Below are positions 17,764-26,740 of a DNA stretch of 64,000 bases, one piece after another. The stretch is from Streptomyces sp. F001 (GTDB lineage: Bacteria; Actinomycetota; Actinomycetes; Streptomycetales; Streptomycetaceae), in assembly GCF_004187715.1 (NCBI RefSeq), contig NZ_QZWF01000002.1, positions 558,001-622,000 on the forward strand. Direction: 5' to 3'. How positions within the stretch are numbered: the stretch's first letter is position 1; the number at the start of each line of letters is the position of its first letter. Below the pieces are notes generated by a model. That model saw only the letters and a list, made by a program, of their open reading frames with translations, did no database searches and was not told where the DNA came from. Made by a program: the position numbers and the translations under genes.

Positions 17764-19155
17764 TCAGTGCGCGGGGGTGAACGTCATCCGGCGGTCGGCC
17801 GGCGAGTATCCGCTGAGGGTCACAGTGGGGCCGTGGGTGGGGACAGACGGGTCGGGGAAGTCCGGGTCCATCGGCCGCTGTCCGTCCGGACGCCGGTCGA
17901 CCGTGGGGAACGGCGGCGGGAACGGCGCGGTGGTCTCGATCAGCTCCTGGTAGAACGACAGCCACCGGGCCTGGTCGAAGGCGACCGCGCCGATGACGCG
18001 CCCCTGGTACCCGTAGACGCCGATGAACCGGTGATCCGTGAGCGAGCCCTGCGAGATGATGATCTCCGTTCCCAGCGACGGCACCCCGACCGACTTGATG
18101 TTCACGCCGAACTGTGAGGACCAGAACGCCGGTACCCACATGTGGGGGAGGCGGTCGGCGCTCTCGCTGAGCATGTTGTGCGCCGCGATCTCGGCCTGGG
18201 AGACGGCGTTGCCCCAGTGCTCGAGGGAAAGGAACTGGTAACCGAACAAGGGGTGCGGGGAGCGGGCGACGTCGCCCGCGACAAAGATGTCGTCGGTCAC
18301 GATTCCGCGGATGTCGAAGGCGCGGCAGCCGGCGTCGCAGGCGATGCCGCGGGGGCCGGCCCCAAGTCCGGACCCGGCGAGCCATTCGGTGTTTCGGGTG
18401 GCGCCGAGCGAGACGATCACGACGTCGGTCTCGACGGTGGAGCCGTCGGACAGATGCGCGGCGCGCACTCGTCCTGAGGCGTCGCCCTCCAGAGCGGTCA
18501 CCATGACCCCGCACCGCAGGTCCACACCGCGCTCGCGCTGGATCTCGGCGGCGACCGAGCCGACCACCCCGCCGAGCGCGCCGACCAGGGGCGCCGCGGC
18601 ACGCTCGGCGACGGTGACGGGGAGACCGCGTTCGCGACAGGCGGAGGCGATCTCCGAGCCGGTGAATCCGGCGCCGATGACGAAGACCCGCTTGGGGCCC
18701 TCGGAGAGCCGTCGTGCGAGCGCGGCGCCGTCGTCGCGGGTCCGCAGCACGAAGACGCCGTCGAGTGCGGCCTCGTCCTCACGCGGCCACGGTCGCGCCC
18801 GCACACCGGTGGCGATCAGCAGCCGGTCGTACGGCACTTCGTCGCCGTCGGCCAGCCGCACCCGCTTGGCGGCCATGTCCAGGCCGGTGGCCGGGACGCC
18901 GAGCCGCCAGGTCGCGTCGAGGGCGCGGCGCCTGGGCAGTGCGGTGCGGTCAGCGGTGGCCATGCCCAGCAGCACCTGCTTGGACAGCGGGGGTCGGTCG
19001 TACGGCTCGTAGGGCTCGTCGCCGATCATCGTCAGGGAACCGGCGAAGCCCTTCTCGCGCAGGGTCTCCGCAGCCCGCAGGCCGGCCAGCGAGGCGCCGA
19101 CGATGACGATTCGGCCTTCGCGTTTGAACCTGTCCAGGAATCCGTCACCGTTCAC
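17764..19155 (-). CDS. FAD/NAD-dependent ferredoxin reductase
   Basis: About 463 residues. FAD-binding IVIVGASLAGLRAAE (residues 15-30), NAD-binding VFVIGAGFTGSEIASACRE (about 160), and IFVAGDVARSPHP near 295, as in rubredoxin/putidaredoxin reductase-type enzymes. A C-terminal extension of ~50 residues after the reductase domain is proline-rich. It passes electrons from NAD(P)H to the ferredoxin encoded at 19145. The GTG at 19155 overlaps the ferredoxin stop by 11 bases; the ATG at 19188 would add an implausible basic leader. Confidence 0.85.
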   Translation of the reverse strand: MNGDGFLDRFKREGRIVIVGASLAGLRAAETLREKGFAGSLTMIGDEPYEPYDRPPLSKQVLLGMATADRTALPRRRALDATWRLGVPATGLDMAAKRVRLADGDEVPYDRLLIATGVRARPWPREDEAALDGVFVLRTRDDGAALARRLSEGPKRVFVIGAGFTGSEIASACRERGLPVTVAERAAAPLVGALGGVVGSVAAEIQRERGVDLRCGVMVTALEGDASGRVRAAHLSDGSTVETDVVIVSLGATRNTEWLAGSGLGAGPRGIACDAGCRAFDIRGIVTDDIFVAGDVARSPHPLFGYQFLSLEHWGNAVSQAEIAAHNMLSESADRLPHMWVPAFWSSQFGVNIKSVGVPSLGTEIIISQGSLTDHRFIGVYGYQGRVIGAVAFDQARWLSFYQELIETTAPFPPPFPTVDRRPDGQRPMDPDFPDPSVPTHGPTVTLSGYSPADRRMTFTPAH

Positions 19156-19369
19156 CGGACACCGCCTCGGCCGGTGCGTCCACCGCATCGACGAGGATGG
19201 CCTGGACGGGGCAGGCTGCGGCGGCCTGTGCCAGTTTCTCGCGCTGTGCCTCGTCGGCCTCCGGGTGGTACAGCAGCCCCTCCTCGCCGTGCATGACGAA
19301 GACTTCGGGCGCGAGGAACGCGCACTGCGCGTATCCCTGACAGCGGTTCAGGTCGACTGCAAGCCTCAC
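19145..19369 (-). CDS. [3Fe-4S] ferredoxin of the P450 operon
   Basis: 74 residues. VDLNRCQGYAQCAFLAPEVF has two of the ligands; the third is in AACPVQAI. Three cysteines in CX5C...CP fit a [3Fe-4S] ferredoxin of the kind that serves bacterial P450s. GGAGAGG lies 12 bases before the GTG at 19369. A TTG at 19390 would overlap that ribosome binding site, so the shorter start is preferred. It is the first gene of the ferredoxin-reductase-P450 operon. Confidence 0.85.
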   Translation of the reverse strand: MRLAVDLNRCQGYAQCAFLAPEVFVMHGEEGLLYHPEADEAQREKLAQAAAACPVQAILVDAVDAPAEAVSGER

Positions 19370-19477
19370 CAAGGGATAGGTCCTCTCCAACGGCCCGGTC
19401 CCCCTGCGACCATCCTCTGCGGCCGGAGGGGATGCGGCGACGAGGAGGAGACCGTTGGAGTGAGCGCTGTGGCCGGC

Positions 19478-20086
19478 TCAGGCCGGGGCGGCGGGACGCC
19501 GGCCCCCCAGCATGTGCAGGCTGACGATCAGCGCCCAGGCTGGGAAGACGAGTTCGGACCAGGGCAGGTCCGCTCCCGCCACGAGCAGCGTCAGGCCCGC
19601 GAGGTAGCCGAAGACGACGAGGGGGCGAGGGAAGGCGCCGATGCGGCGGCCGATGGTCGAGGTCGTGAAGATGAACACCGCCGCCATGCGCAGAGCGTAC
19701 GTGGTCAGCAGGACGTAGGCGAAGTGGCGGCCGAACGGCGAGTGCTGCTGACTCCCTGCCGCCGCGGCACTGCCGAACAGGGTGGCGACGAAGACCAGTC
19801 CGCTGCCCAGGAACACGGTGGACACGAACCGGTCCTCTCCCTCACCGGCCTGAGCGCGCAGGGCTCCCATGAACCACAGGAAGGCGATCCCGGCGAACGG
19901 GAGCAGCGCCAGCGCCGTCTGCACCGCGCTCCGCTGCCCGGCATCGACGGCGATGTCGTCCCCGCCGGCCCCGCCGGGTAGGGCGATGCGCACCAGGACG
20001 ATCGCCGCGGCCATCAGGACCGCGAAGACGACCCCGGCAATCCCGGCGGCCCGGGGTGTCCAGAGGCGCTCGTGCTTCTGCCACAT
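19478..20086 (-). CDS. Integral membrane protein, five segments, function unknown
   Basis: About 202 residues starting MWQKHERLWTP; GAGGG precedes the ATG. Hydrophobic segments lie near residues 15-38, 60-80, 95-115, 130-150 and 155-190. GSAAAAGSQQHSPFGRHFAY and LRMAAVFIFTTSTIGRR are features of a recurrent actinobacterial membrane family without known role. The longer frame to 20179 adds a cysteine-rich leader that has no support. Confidence 0.65.
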   Translation of the reverse strand: MWQKHERLWTPRAAGIAGVVFAVLMAAAIVLVRIALPGGAGGDDIAVDAGQRSAVQTALALLPFAGIAFLWFMGALRAQAGEGEDRFVSTVFLGSGLVFVATLFGSAAAAGSQQHSPFGRHFAYVLLTTYALRMAAVFIFTTSTIGRRIGAFPRPLVVFGYLAGLTLLVAGADLPWSELVFPAWALIVSLHMLGGRRPAAPA

Positions 20087-20355
20087 GGTCCCTCGCTTTC
20101 TGCCCGCACTTCTTGCGTACAGACAGCAGCAATCCACGAACTCGCGCCACCGGGGCCGCTCGGGAGACGTGATCACCACCCACTACCGCGCGGCCATAAG
20201 GAGGTCGCGGCAGACGGTCCAGGCGGGCGGCCGCCGGCTGAGCGAGGGGTTCGTTCGGAGGCACTGCTGTGGCGGCAGCCGTGGCAGGGCCAGAGGATGG
20301 AAGCCGATGCGCCGCTGTGAACGTCACGGTGGTGGGGGTTTTACGGGAGGACCAT

Positions 20356-21093
20356 GTGACCGCTTCGTCATCCGTCGCCGACGTACCGCCGGCCCGCTAT
20401 GACGACCTACGTGCCCTGGTAGTCAACTGCACCCTCAAGCGGTCACCGGAGCCGAGCAACACCCAGGGACTGATCGATCGCAGCACCGCCATCATGGACG
20501 CACAGGGCGTGCGGGTCGACGTCCTGCGGGCCGTCGATCACGACATCGCCACCGGCGTCTGGCCCGACATGACGGAGCACGGCTGGCGGACCGATGCGTG
20601 GCCGCAGCTGTACGAGCAGGTCATGGCGGCCGACATCCTCGTGCTGGCCGGCCCCATCTGGCTCGGTGACAACAGCTCGGTGATGAAGAAGGTGATCGAG
20701 CGCCTCTATGCGTGTTCCAGCCTCCTCAACGACCGGGGCCAGTACGCGTATTACGGACGTGTCGGCGGCTGTCTGATCACGGGGAACGAGGACGGCGTCA
20801 AGCACTGCGCCATGAACGTCCTCTACAGCATGCAGCACCTGGGCTACACGATCCCTCCCCAGGCGGACGCCGGATGGATCGGCGAGGCGGGGCCCGGCCC
20901 CTCCTATCTCGACCCCGGCTCGGGCGGCCCGCAGAACGACTTCACCAATCGCAACACCACCTTCATGACCTGGAACCTTCTGCACCTGGCCCGGGCGCTG
21001 AAGGACCTCGGCGGCATCCCCGCCTACGGCAACCAACGCACCGCCTGGGACGCCGGCTGCCGCCGCGACTACGAAAACCCCGAGCACCGGTAG
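20356..21093 (+). CDS. Flavodoxin-fold NAD(P)H-dependent oxidoreductase
   Basis: 245 residues. LRALVVNCTLKRSPEPSNTQ matches the FMN phosphate-binding loop, and ADILVLAGPIWLGDNSSVMK the second flavin-contact loop of the NADPH-dependent FMN reductase family. GGCLITGNEDGVKHCAMNVL and a C-terminal amphipathic region complete the fold. It probably reduces quinones or small electrophiles. GGGAGG at 20345 sits 5 bases before the GTG at 20356; the upstream extension to 20269 lacks support. It converges with the Gfo/Idh gene. Confidence 0.8.
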   Translation: MTASSSVADVPPARYDDLRALVVNCTLKRSPEPSNTQGLIDRSTAIMDAQGVRVDVLRAVDHDIATGVWPDMTEHGWRTDAWPQLYEQVMAADILVLAGPIWLGDNSSVMKKVIERLYACSSLLNDRGQYAYYGRVGGCLITGNEDGVKHCAMNVLYSMQHLGYTIPPQADAGWIGEAGPGPSYLDPGSGGPQNDFTNRNTTFMTWNLLHLARALKDLGGIPAYGNQRTAWDAGCRRDYENPEHR

Positions 21094-21117
21094 GCGAACC
21101 CCGGCGACGGCATCGCC

Positions 21118-22014
21118 CTAATCGGTCTGCGTGGCTTGTGCGATCAGGCGCTGCAGATGCAGTCCGCGGCGGGCGCTGAGTTCGGTACTGGTGCCCGTGC
21201 GTACGGCGGTGGCGAACTCGCGGCGCAGCACGGGCCAGCATTCGTCATGGTCGAGTTCGGCCGTGTCGTAGACGAGTCCGGGGTGCGGACCGAAGAGTTC
21301 GATCCGGGTGATCACCTGGGGGAGACGGACCGATCCGGACAACGACGCCTGGCTGACGGCGCCGTTGGTGTGTTCACAGGTGAGTTCGATCCACCGGCGA
21401 GGGTCTCCGGTGCCGCGGACGTGGGCGATGGGACCGACGGCGGCGTCCAGGAGATCCAGGAGGTGCGGGCCGAGATCGAGCAGCGCGCCCTGCTCGAGGC
21501 GCCACGTGGTGGCGAAGTCGCCGCCCAGGAATGCGCCGTGCAGGTAGCAGGAGCGTGCTCCGGCGACGTCCACCTGGCGGGCGGCACTGATGAACTCGCG
21601 CGTGATGGGGTGGTAGCGCTTGGTCAGTACGAGCTGGGAGACCACGCCGGCTTCGTCGATCGCGTCGGCGAGCCGCTGAGCCGAGGGCAGGTCGGGTCCG
21701 AGGGGCTTCTCCAGGAGCAGCGCCTTGCCCGCCTTGGCGGCACGTGCGGGCGGAGCTTCGCAGGCTGACGGAAGCGGCACGCGAGCGACCGCCTCGCAGT
21801 TGTCGAGCAGTTCCTCGAAACTCGCCACGGCACGAGCTCCGTACGGCGCGGCTGTCTCACGTGCGGCATCGAAGCGGCGCGCCCAGACCGCGGTGAGACG
21901 CGTTTCGGGGCCGGCGGCGAGCATACGGGCATGCATGGCCCGGGCCCACGGTCCGGCGCCCACGAGTCCGACCTGGACCGGGCTGTCATTCCACGCTGCT
22001 GGTGCGGCGGTCAC
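21118..22014 (-). CDS. Gfo/Idh/MocA-family oxidoreductase
   Basis: 298 residues. The N-terminal Rossmann domain has VGLVGAGPWARAMHARML and ALLLEKPLGPD, the EKP motif carrying the catalytic lysine; KRYHPITREFISAARQ and LLDLGPHLLDLLDAAVG belong to the C-terminal domain. It oxidises or reduces a sugar or inositol with NAD(P). It is the last gene of a minus-strand sugar operon (33 bases after the ROK gene), so the imported sugar is the likely substrate. GTG start at 22014 with AGGAC upstream. It is slightly shorter than typical members (330-380). Confidence 0.85.
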   Translation of the reverse strand: MTAAPAAWNDSPVQVGLVGAGPWARAMHARMLAAGPETRLTAVWARRFDAARETAAPYGARAVASFEELLDNCEAVARVPLPSACEAPPARAAKAGKALLLEKPLGPDLPSAQRLADAIDEAGVVSQLVLTKRYHPITREFISAARQVDVAGARSCYLHGAFLGGDFATTWRLEQGALLDLGPHLLDLLDAAVGPIAHVRGTGDPRRWIELTCEHTNGAVSQASLSGSVRLPQVITRIELFGPHPGLVYDTAELDHDECWPVLRREFATAVRTGTSTELSARRGLHLQRLIAQATQTD

Positions 22015-22047
22015 GGGATGTCCTGTCTGTGCGGGGGGCGGGCGCTC

Positions 22048-23247
22048 TCAGCCGATGTGCGCGTTGAGGCGAGCCTCGGCCCGGGCGGGGGAGTAGAGGA
22101 TTTCGACGACCATGGCCGCGGCGCCGATGAGGCCCGCGTGGTCGCCGAGGCGGGAGGTGACGATCTGCAGGTTGGCGGTGGTGCGGGGCATCGCGCGCTG
22201 GTAGAGCAGTTCACGCACGCCGGTCATGAAGGGCACGCCGGACAGGTCACCGGCGAGCATCAGGACACCGGGATTGAGGAGGGTGACGACGGTGACGAGG
22301 ACTTCTCCGGCGCGCCGGCCGGCGTCCCGGGCGAGCCGGATGGCGTCGGGGTGGCCCTCGGTCAGCAGCCGTCGGACGTCGGACCCGGAGGTGGTTTCCA
22401 GGCCGAGGGCGGACAGTTCCCTGGCCAGCGCCCGGCCGCTCGCGACGGCGGCCAGACAGCCGTAGGAGCCGCACATGCACAGGGCGTCGGGCCGGTCGTG
22501 CAGACGGATGTGGCCGATGTCGCCGGCGCCTCCGTCGACGCCGCGGTAGACGCCGTTGCCGACGACGACGCCGGCGCCGATGCCGGTGGAGACCTTGACC
22601 AGGACGAAGGCGGAGCAGTCCGGGTGGTTGGCCTGGTGCTCGGCGAGTGCCATGAGGTTGGCGTCGTTGTCGACGAAGACGGGTACGGGGCCGTCCTCCA
22701 TGCTGGGCCCGACGTGGTCGGCGTAGGCCTTCTGGAGCCGTTCCCGGATGGGGTACTGGTGCCATCCGGGCATGATGGGCGGCTCGACGACCCGGCCGGT
22801 CTCCCAGTCGACCGGGCCCGGTACGGACAGTCCGATGCCGCAGACGTGGGTCGGCTCGATGCCGGCGGCGGCGATCAGGTCCGGGAACCAGGTGGCGAGA
22901 TGGTCCAGTACCTGGTCCGGGCCCTCGTTGATGTTCAGGGGCGCGGTGTGCTCGGCGAGGATGGTGCCGGCGAGGTCGAGGACGGCGGCACGGGCGTGCC
23001 GGGTCTCCAGATCGACGGCGATGACCGAGGCGTGGCCCGGGTCGAAAACGATGCGGTGGGAGGGGCGGCCGCCGGTGGAGTTGCCGGTGGTGTGCCGCAG
23101 CCACCCGGCGCGATTGAGCAGGTCCAGGCGCTGGCCGACGGTCGACCGGGACAGCCCGGTGGCGCTTTGCAGGTCGGCGCGGGTGTTGGCGCGGCCACTG
23201 CGGATCAGTTGCAGCAGTTCGCCCGCGCTGACCTGGTTCGGCGTCAT
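22048..23247 (-). CDS. ROK-family transcriptional repressor
   Basis: 399 residues. An N-terminal winged helix (about 10-65; TRADLQSATGLSRSTVGQRL) is followed by the ROK kinase-like fold: IAVDLETRHARAAVLDLAG, PVFVDNDANLMALAEHQ, STGIGAGVVVGNGVYRG, and the zinc motif CMCGSYGCLAAVASG. Such proteins bind operators in the absence of a sugar or sugar phosphate. GGGGGA precedes the ATG at 23247; an ATG at 23262 is 4 bases after the permease stop and is also possible. It probably controls this operon and the divergent one at 26741. Confidence 0.88.
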   Translation of the reverse strand: MTPNQVSAGELLQLIRSGRANTRADLQSATGLSRSTVGQRLDLLNRAGWLRHTTGNSTGGRPSHRIVFDPGHASVIAVDLETRHARAAVLDLAGTILAEHTAPLNINEGPDQVLDHLATWFPDLIAAAGIEPTHVCGIGLSVPGPVDWETGRVVEPPIMPGWHQYPIRERLQKAYADHVGPSMEDGPVPVFVDNDANLMALAEHQANHPDCSAFVLVKVSTGIGAGVVVGNGVYRGVDGGAGDIGHIRLHDRPDALCMCGSYGCLAAVASGRALARELSALGLETTSGSDVRRLLTEGHPDAIRLARDAGRRAGEVLVTVVTLLNPGVLMLAGDLSGVPFMTGVRELLYQRAMPRTTANLQIVTSRLGDHAGLIGAAAMVVEILYSPARAEARLNAHIG

Positions 23248-23266
23248 CAAGTGTTCCCCCATGGAT

Positions 23267-24151
23267 TCAGCTCTTGTCGGCGCCGCTGGTCAGGCCCTCG
23301 GTGAGCAGGCGTTCGGCGGCGAAGAACAGAAGTACCACGGGGATCGTCAGCACCACGGAACCGGCCATCAGGATCGTCTTGGGAACTTCGATGCCGTTGG
23401 ACAGCTGGGCCAGCCCCAGGGAGACGGTCCACTTGCCGGGCTCGGCGGCCAGGAAGAGAAGCGCGAACAGGAACTCGTTCCAGGCGATCATGAAGACGTA
23501 CAGGCCGGTCGCCATGATGGAGGGCAGGGCCAGCGGCAGAATGACCTTGCGGACGGTCTGGAGCCGGGTGCAGCCGTCGATGGCCGCCGCCTCCTCGATG
23601 GAGTAGGGGATGGTGACCAGGTAGTTCCGCAGCATGTAGATCGACACCGGCACGGTCTGGGCGACGTAGACGATGGCGAGTCCCACCAGGCTGGAAGACA
23701 GTCCCATCTTGGCGAAGATGACGAACAGCGGGACGGCCAGCAGGGTCGCCGGGAACATGTAGACGGCCAGGAAGAGCGCGCTGACCTGGCGGTGGCCGAA
23801 GAACTTCAGCCGGCTGATGGCGTAGGCGCCGGGCACGGCGGCCAGCAGGGTCAGCAGGACCGTCCCCAGGGACACCAGCGCGGAGTTGAGCAGGAACTTC
23901 ACGAAGCCCTGACCGCCGGAGTCGGTGGAGCGCAGCACGTCGCGGTAGGTCGATACGGTGAAGTCCTTCGCCGAGACCCACAGGGATCCCGGGTCGAGCA
24001 GAAGGGCGTCGATGGGCTTCACCGACAGCAACACCATGTAGTAGAAGGGGAGGACGGTGATCACTGCGAGGAACGCGATGACGAACCACCGCAGGACGCC
24101 GAAGAACCTCTCCTCGAACTGGGCCCGGGACAGGGCGGCCTTGCGGGTCAC
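23267..24151 (-). CDS. Sugar ABC importer permease (MalG-type)
   Basis: 294 residues, six membrane segments, with the EAA loop EEAAAIDGCTRLQTVRKVILP (about residues 190-210) that docks the ATPase. The GTG at 24151 overlaps the preceding permease stop as GTGA. It is the second permease of a CUT1-type importer. No ATPase gene is present in the locus, so a shared MsiK-like ATPase encoded elsewhere is expected, as is usual in Streptomyces. Confidence 0.9.
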   Translation of the reverse strand: MTRKAALSRAQFEERFFGVLRWFVIAFLAVITVLPFYYMVLLSVKPIDALLLDPGSLWVSAKDFTVSTYRDVLRSTDSGGQGFVKFLLNSALVSLGTVLLTLLAAVPGAYAISRLKFFGHRQVSALFLAVYMFPATLLAVPLFVIFAKMGLSSSLVGLAIVYVAQTVPVSIYMLRNYLVTIPYSIEEAAAIDGCTRLQTVRKVILPLALPSIMATGLYVFMIAWNEFLFALLFLAAEPGKWTVSLGLAQLSNGIEVPKTILMAGSVVLTIPVVLLFFAAERLLTEGLTSGADKS

Positions 24152-25167
24152 GATTCCTCCTGGACCTTGTTGCCGAAGAACTTGAAGTAGAAGCCCAGCA
24201 GGATCATCAGTGAGACGGCCAGAACGAGCGCCTGGGCGGCCGCCGCTCCCACGTCGTAGCGGGCGGTGAGGAAGTCGTAGACCCGGACGGCGGCGATGTC
24301 GGTGCCCGCGCCGCCTCCTGTCAGCAGGTAGACGTCGTCGAACTTGTTGAAGGTCAGGATGAAGCGCAGCACGCACAGCAGGGCGATGACGGGCATCAGC
24401 TGGGGCAGCAGGACGTACCGGAAGCGCTGGGTGTGGGTGGCGCCGTCCACCAGGGCGGCCTCCTCGAGGCCGTGGGGGACCGCCTGGAGCCGGGCGAGGA
24501 TGAACAGGAAGGCGAAGGGGAAGTAGCGCCAGCACTCGAAGGCGATGACGGTCAGCAGGGCCAGCGGGATGTCGAAGTGCATGCCGAGCAGGCTGACTTC
24601 GTACTCGCGGGTGGAGAGGAAGGCGATGGGGTCGTCCCAGCCGAACAGGCGTCGGCCCCAGTCGTTGACCACGCCGTACTGCGGGCTGAGGGCGACCTCC
24701 CAGACGAAGGCCACGGCGACGACGGGGGCGACGTAGGGCAGCAGCATCGCGGCACGCAGCAGGCCGCGGCCGCGGAAGGGCTTGCGCAGTGCGAGTGCGG
24801 CGATGAGTCCGAGGACGACGGAGCCCGCGGTGGCGCCCGCGGTGTAGATCAGGGTGGTGCCCAGGCTGGACCAGAAGCCGGCGGAGCCGAAGATCTGGGC
24901 GAAGTTGTCCAGGGACCAGTTGCCGAACAGGCCCATGCCCTGGATGTCGACGAGCTTGGCGTCCTGGAACGCCAGCAGCACGGTCCACAGGATGGGCAGG
25001 ATGACCACCACGAGGACCACGAGGAAGGTGGGGGAGACGAACGCGAGGCCTGCGCGGTTGGCGCGGCGGCTGGCGGTCATCGGCCGGCCGCGCCGGTGGG
25101 CGGGCCGGTCCGTGGACCGGGGGCTGGTTGCGCGGCGCTGCGGTGCGCCGGGCGGGGCTGTTGTCAT
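24148..25167 (-). CDS. Sugar ABC importer permease (MalF-type)
   Basis: 339 residues with a ~30-residue Arg/Pro-rich cytoplasmic leader, six membrane segments and the EAA loop LEEAALVDGATHTQRFRYVL. It pairs with the MalG-type permease encoded immediately downstream. The periplasmic-type loop between the second and third segments is long, as in this family. ATG at 25167, 31 bases after the binding-protein gene. Confidence 0.9.
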   Translation of the reverse strand: MTTAPPGAPQRRATSPRSTDRPAHRRGRPMTASRRANRAGLAFVSPTFLVVLVVVILPILWTVLLAFQDAKLVDIQGMGLFGNWSLDNFAQIFGSAGFWSSLGTTLIYTAGATAGSVVLGLIAALALRKPFRGRGLLRAAMLLPYVAPVVAVAFVWEVALSPQYGVVNDWGRRLFGWDDPIAFLSTREYEVSLLGMHFDIPLALLTVIAFECWRYFPFAFLFILARLQAVPHGLEEAALVDGATHTQRFRYVLLPQLMPVIALLCVLRFILTFNKFDDVYLLTGGGAGTDIAAVRVYDFLTARYDVGAAAAQALVLAVSLMILLGFYFKFFGNKVQEES

Positions 25168-25198
25168 GAGGGGACCTTTGTGACGTGCATGCGGGCGG

Positions 25199-26602
25199 CT
25201 ACTGCAGGGACTTCTTCAGGGCGGCGACTTCGTCGTCGGCTTCGCGGGCCGCCTCGGCGGGGGAGAGCTGTCCGCTGGTCATGGCGCCGATGGCCTTGGG
25301 AACGGGCAGTTCGCCGTTGGTGGCGCCGACGAGGGCTCCTTCGCCCTGGGTGATGCCCCAGCGCCGCATGTTGCTGACGCCGTCGGCGAGCTGGTTGAGC
25401 AGGCTGGCGGGGAACACCTGGTCGAATGGCTTACGGGTGTCGACGCCGATGTCGCTGTGGCGCCAGGCCTCCAGATAGCGGTCGGGCTCGGCGGCCGTGC
25501 CCGTGCGGACGGGGATCTTGCCCTCGGGTGCCAGGCCGAACCAGGACTCGTAGCCGGTGCCCATCATGTACTCGATGAACTCGCGGGAGGCGGCCGTCTC
25601 GGCCGTCTTCGTCGTCACCCACGAGGTGATCTCGCCGAACTGTGCGGCCTCGGAGGCGTCGGGGCCCTTCAGGGCGGTGACGATGCCGCTGTTGTCCGAC
25701 AGATACTGCGGCTCGTCCTTGCACTCGGCGCAGCTGGGCAGGGCGTCCTGGCGCAGGCCGGCGAGCTCGTCGAGCAGGAACGAGGACCAGATGATCATGG
25801 AGGACCGGCCCGCGAAATAGGTGGCGCGGGTGGAGTCCACGGTCTGGGTGCCCGGGGCGCCGTAGTCGCGGGCGAGCCGGTCGTAGGTGCTGAAGGCGGT
25901 CTCGCACCGGGACGACTGCAGTGCCACCTCGTGCCGGTCGTCGACGAGCTGGCAGTCGTTGGCCAGGGCCAGGCTCTCGAAGCTCTGCGAGGTGAAGGCG
26001 TCGCTCGGGTCGGTGGCGGCCGAGATGCCGTCGTTGCTCTTGGTGGTGAGCGCCTCGGCGGCGGCCAGGGCCCGCGCGTAGGTGTCGGGGGCCGCCAGGT
26101 TCTTCCGGTCGAACTGGTCCCTGCGGTAGACCAGCAGCTGGAGCCAGGCGTCGGAGGGCACCCCGAGGCTGGTGCCGCCGTCGGATGTCAGCTCCAGCGC
26201 GTTGGCGTTGAAGGTGTCGCGTCCCAGTTCGCCGATGATCTCCTTGGGGATGTCGGTGTTGAGCAGGCCGTTGGTGTACATCTGCCAGACCTGGCCCATG
26301 GGGGCCGCGCCGATGACGTCGGGCAGCGTGCCCGAGGCCGCGGCCGACATGATGAGCTGGGGCATCTGGGCCTCGTCGACTCCGACGAGGTTGACCTTGA
26401 TGCCGGTCTCCTTCTCGAAGCCGTTGATGACCTTCTGCGTCGCGGTGACGCGGTCAGGGAGGTTCTCCTGGGACCAGACCGTGATCTCCCGGTCCGGTGT
26501 GCCGGGCCCGGTGCCGTTGGCACAGCCCGCCAGCAGCCCGATACCCAGGGCTGCGGTGACGCCGACCGCGGTCATCCTCGACCGCAGGGTCTTGGTGCGC
26601 AT
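25199..26602 (-). CDS. Extracellular sugar-binding lipoprotein (SBP family 1)
   Basis: 467 residues. Signal peptide with lipobox (GIGLLAGCANG); SBP_bac_1 features such as ITVWSQENLPDRVTATQKVI, FEKETGIKVNLVGVD, LIMSAAASGTLPDVIGA, and a conserved ...FAGRSSMIIWSSFLLDEL region. Two cysteines in LPSCAECKDEP may form a disulfide. It captures the oligosaccharide for the permeases. The ATG at 26602 is preceded by GAGGAC. First gene of the five-gene minus-strand operon, divergent from the catabolic genes. Confidence 0.9.
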   Translation of the reverse strand: MRTKTLRSRMTAVGVTAALGIGLLAGCANGTGPGTPDREITVWSQENLPDRVTATQKVINGFEKETGIKVNLVGVDEAQMPQLIMSAAASGTLPDVIGAAPMGQVWQMYTNGLLNTDIPKEIIGELGRDTFNANALELTSDGGTSLGVPSDAWLQLLVYRRDQFDRKNLAAPDTYARALAAAEALTTKSNDGISAATDPSDAFTSQSFESLALANDCQLVDDRHEVALQSSRCETAFSTYDRLARDYGAPGTQTVDSTRATYFAGRSSMIIWSSFLLDELAGLRQDALPSCAECKDEPQYLSDNSGIVTALKGPDASEAAQFGEITSWVTTKTAETAASREFIEYMMGTGYESWFGLAPEGKIPVRTGTAAEPDRYLEAWRHSDIGVDTRKPFDQVFPASLLNQLADGVSNMRRWGITQGEGALVGATNGELPVPKAIGAMTSGQLSPAEAAREADDEVAALKKSLQ

Positions 26603-26655
26603 TGCGTGTCCTCGTTCCGACTTACGTCTACTGAGCACGCATCTCAGCATCAGTT

Positions 26656-26715
26656 TTGTCTGTTGACAAGACATAAGTTGCGACTATTGTCGACGCAACC
26701 GAAACGCAACCGAAA
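26656..26715 (+). promoter_or_regulatory. Divergent sugar-locus control region: promoter with nested repeats
   Basis: TTGACA (26663-26668) and TATTGT (26685-26690), 16 bases apart, form a good promoter for the plus-strand genes. A TTGTC/GACAA inverted repeat (26656-26669) overlaps the -35 element. A GTTGCG (26677-26682) / CGCAAC (26694-26699) inverted repeat spans the -10 element. CGCAACCGAAA is repeated directly at 26694-26704 and 26705-26715. These are likely operators, probably for the ROK repressor encoded in the operon. Confidence 0.6.
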
Positions 26716-26740
26716 CCCGCACCCCCTTCCGGAGCCATCC

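Noticed and set aside
18128..18150. Possible third copy of the palindromic mini-element (GGTACCCACATGTGGGGGAGG)
   Set aside because: It encodes normal reductase sequence and lacks the other arm; chance similarity.
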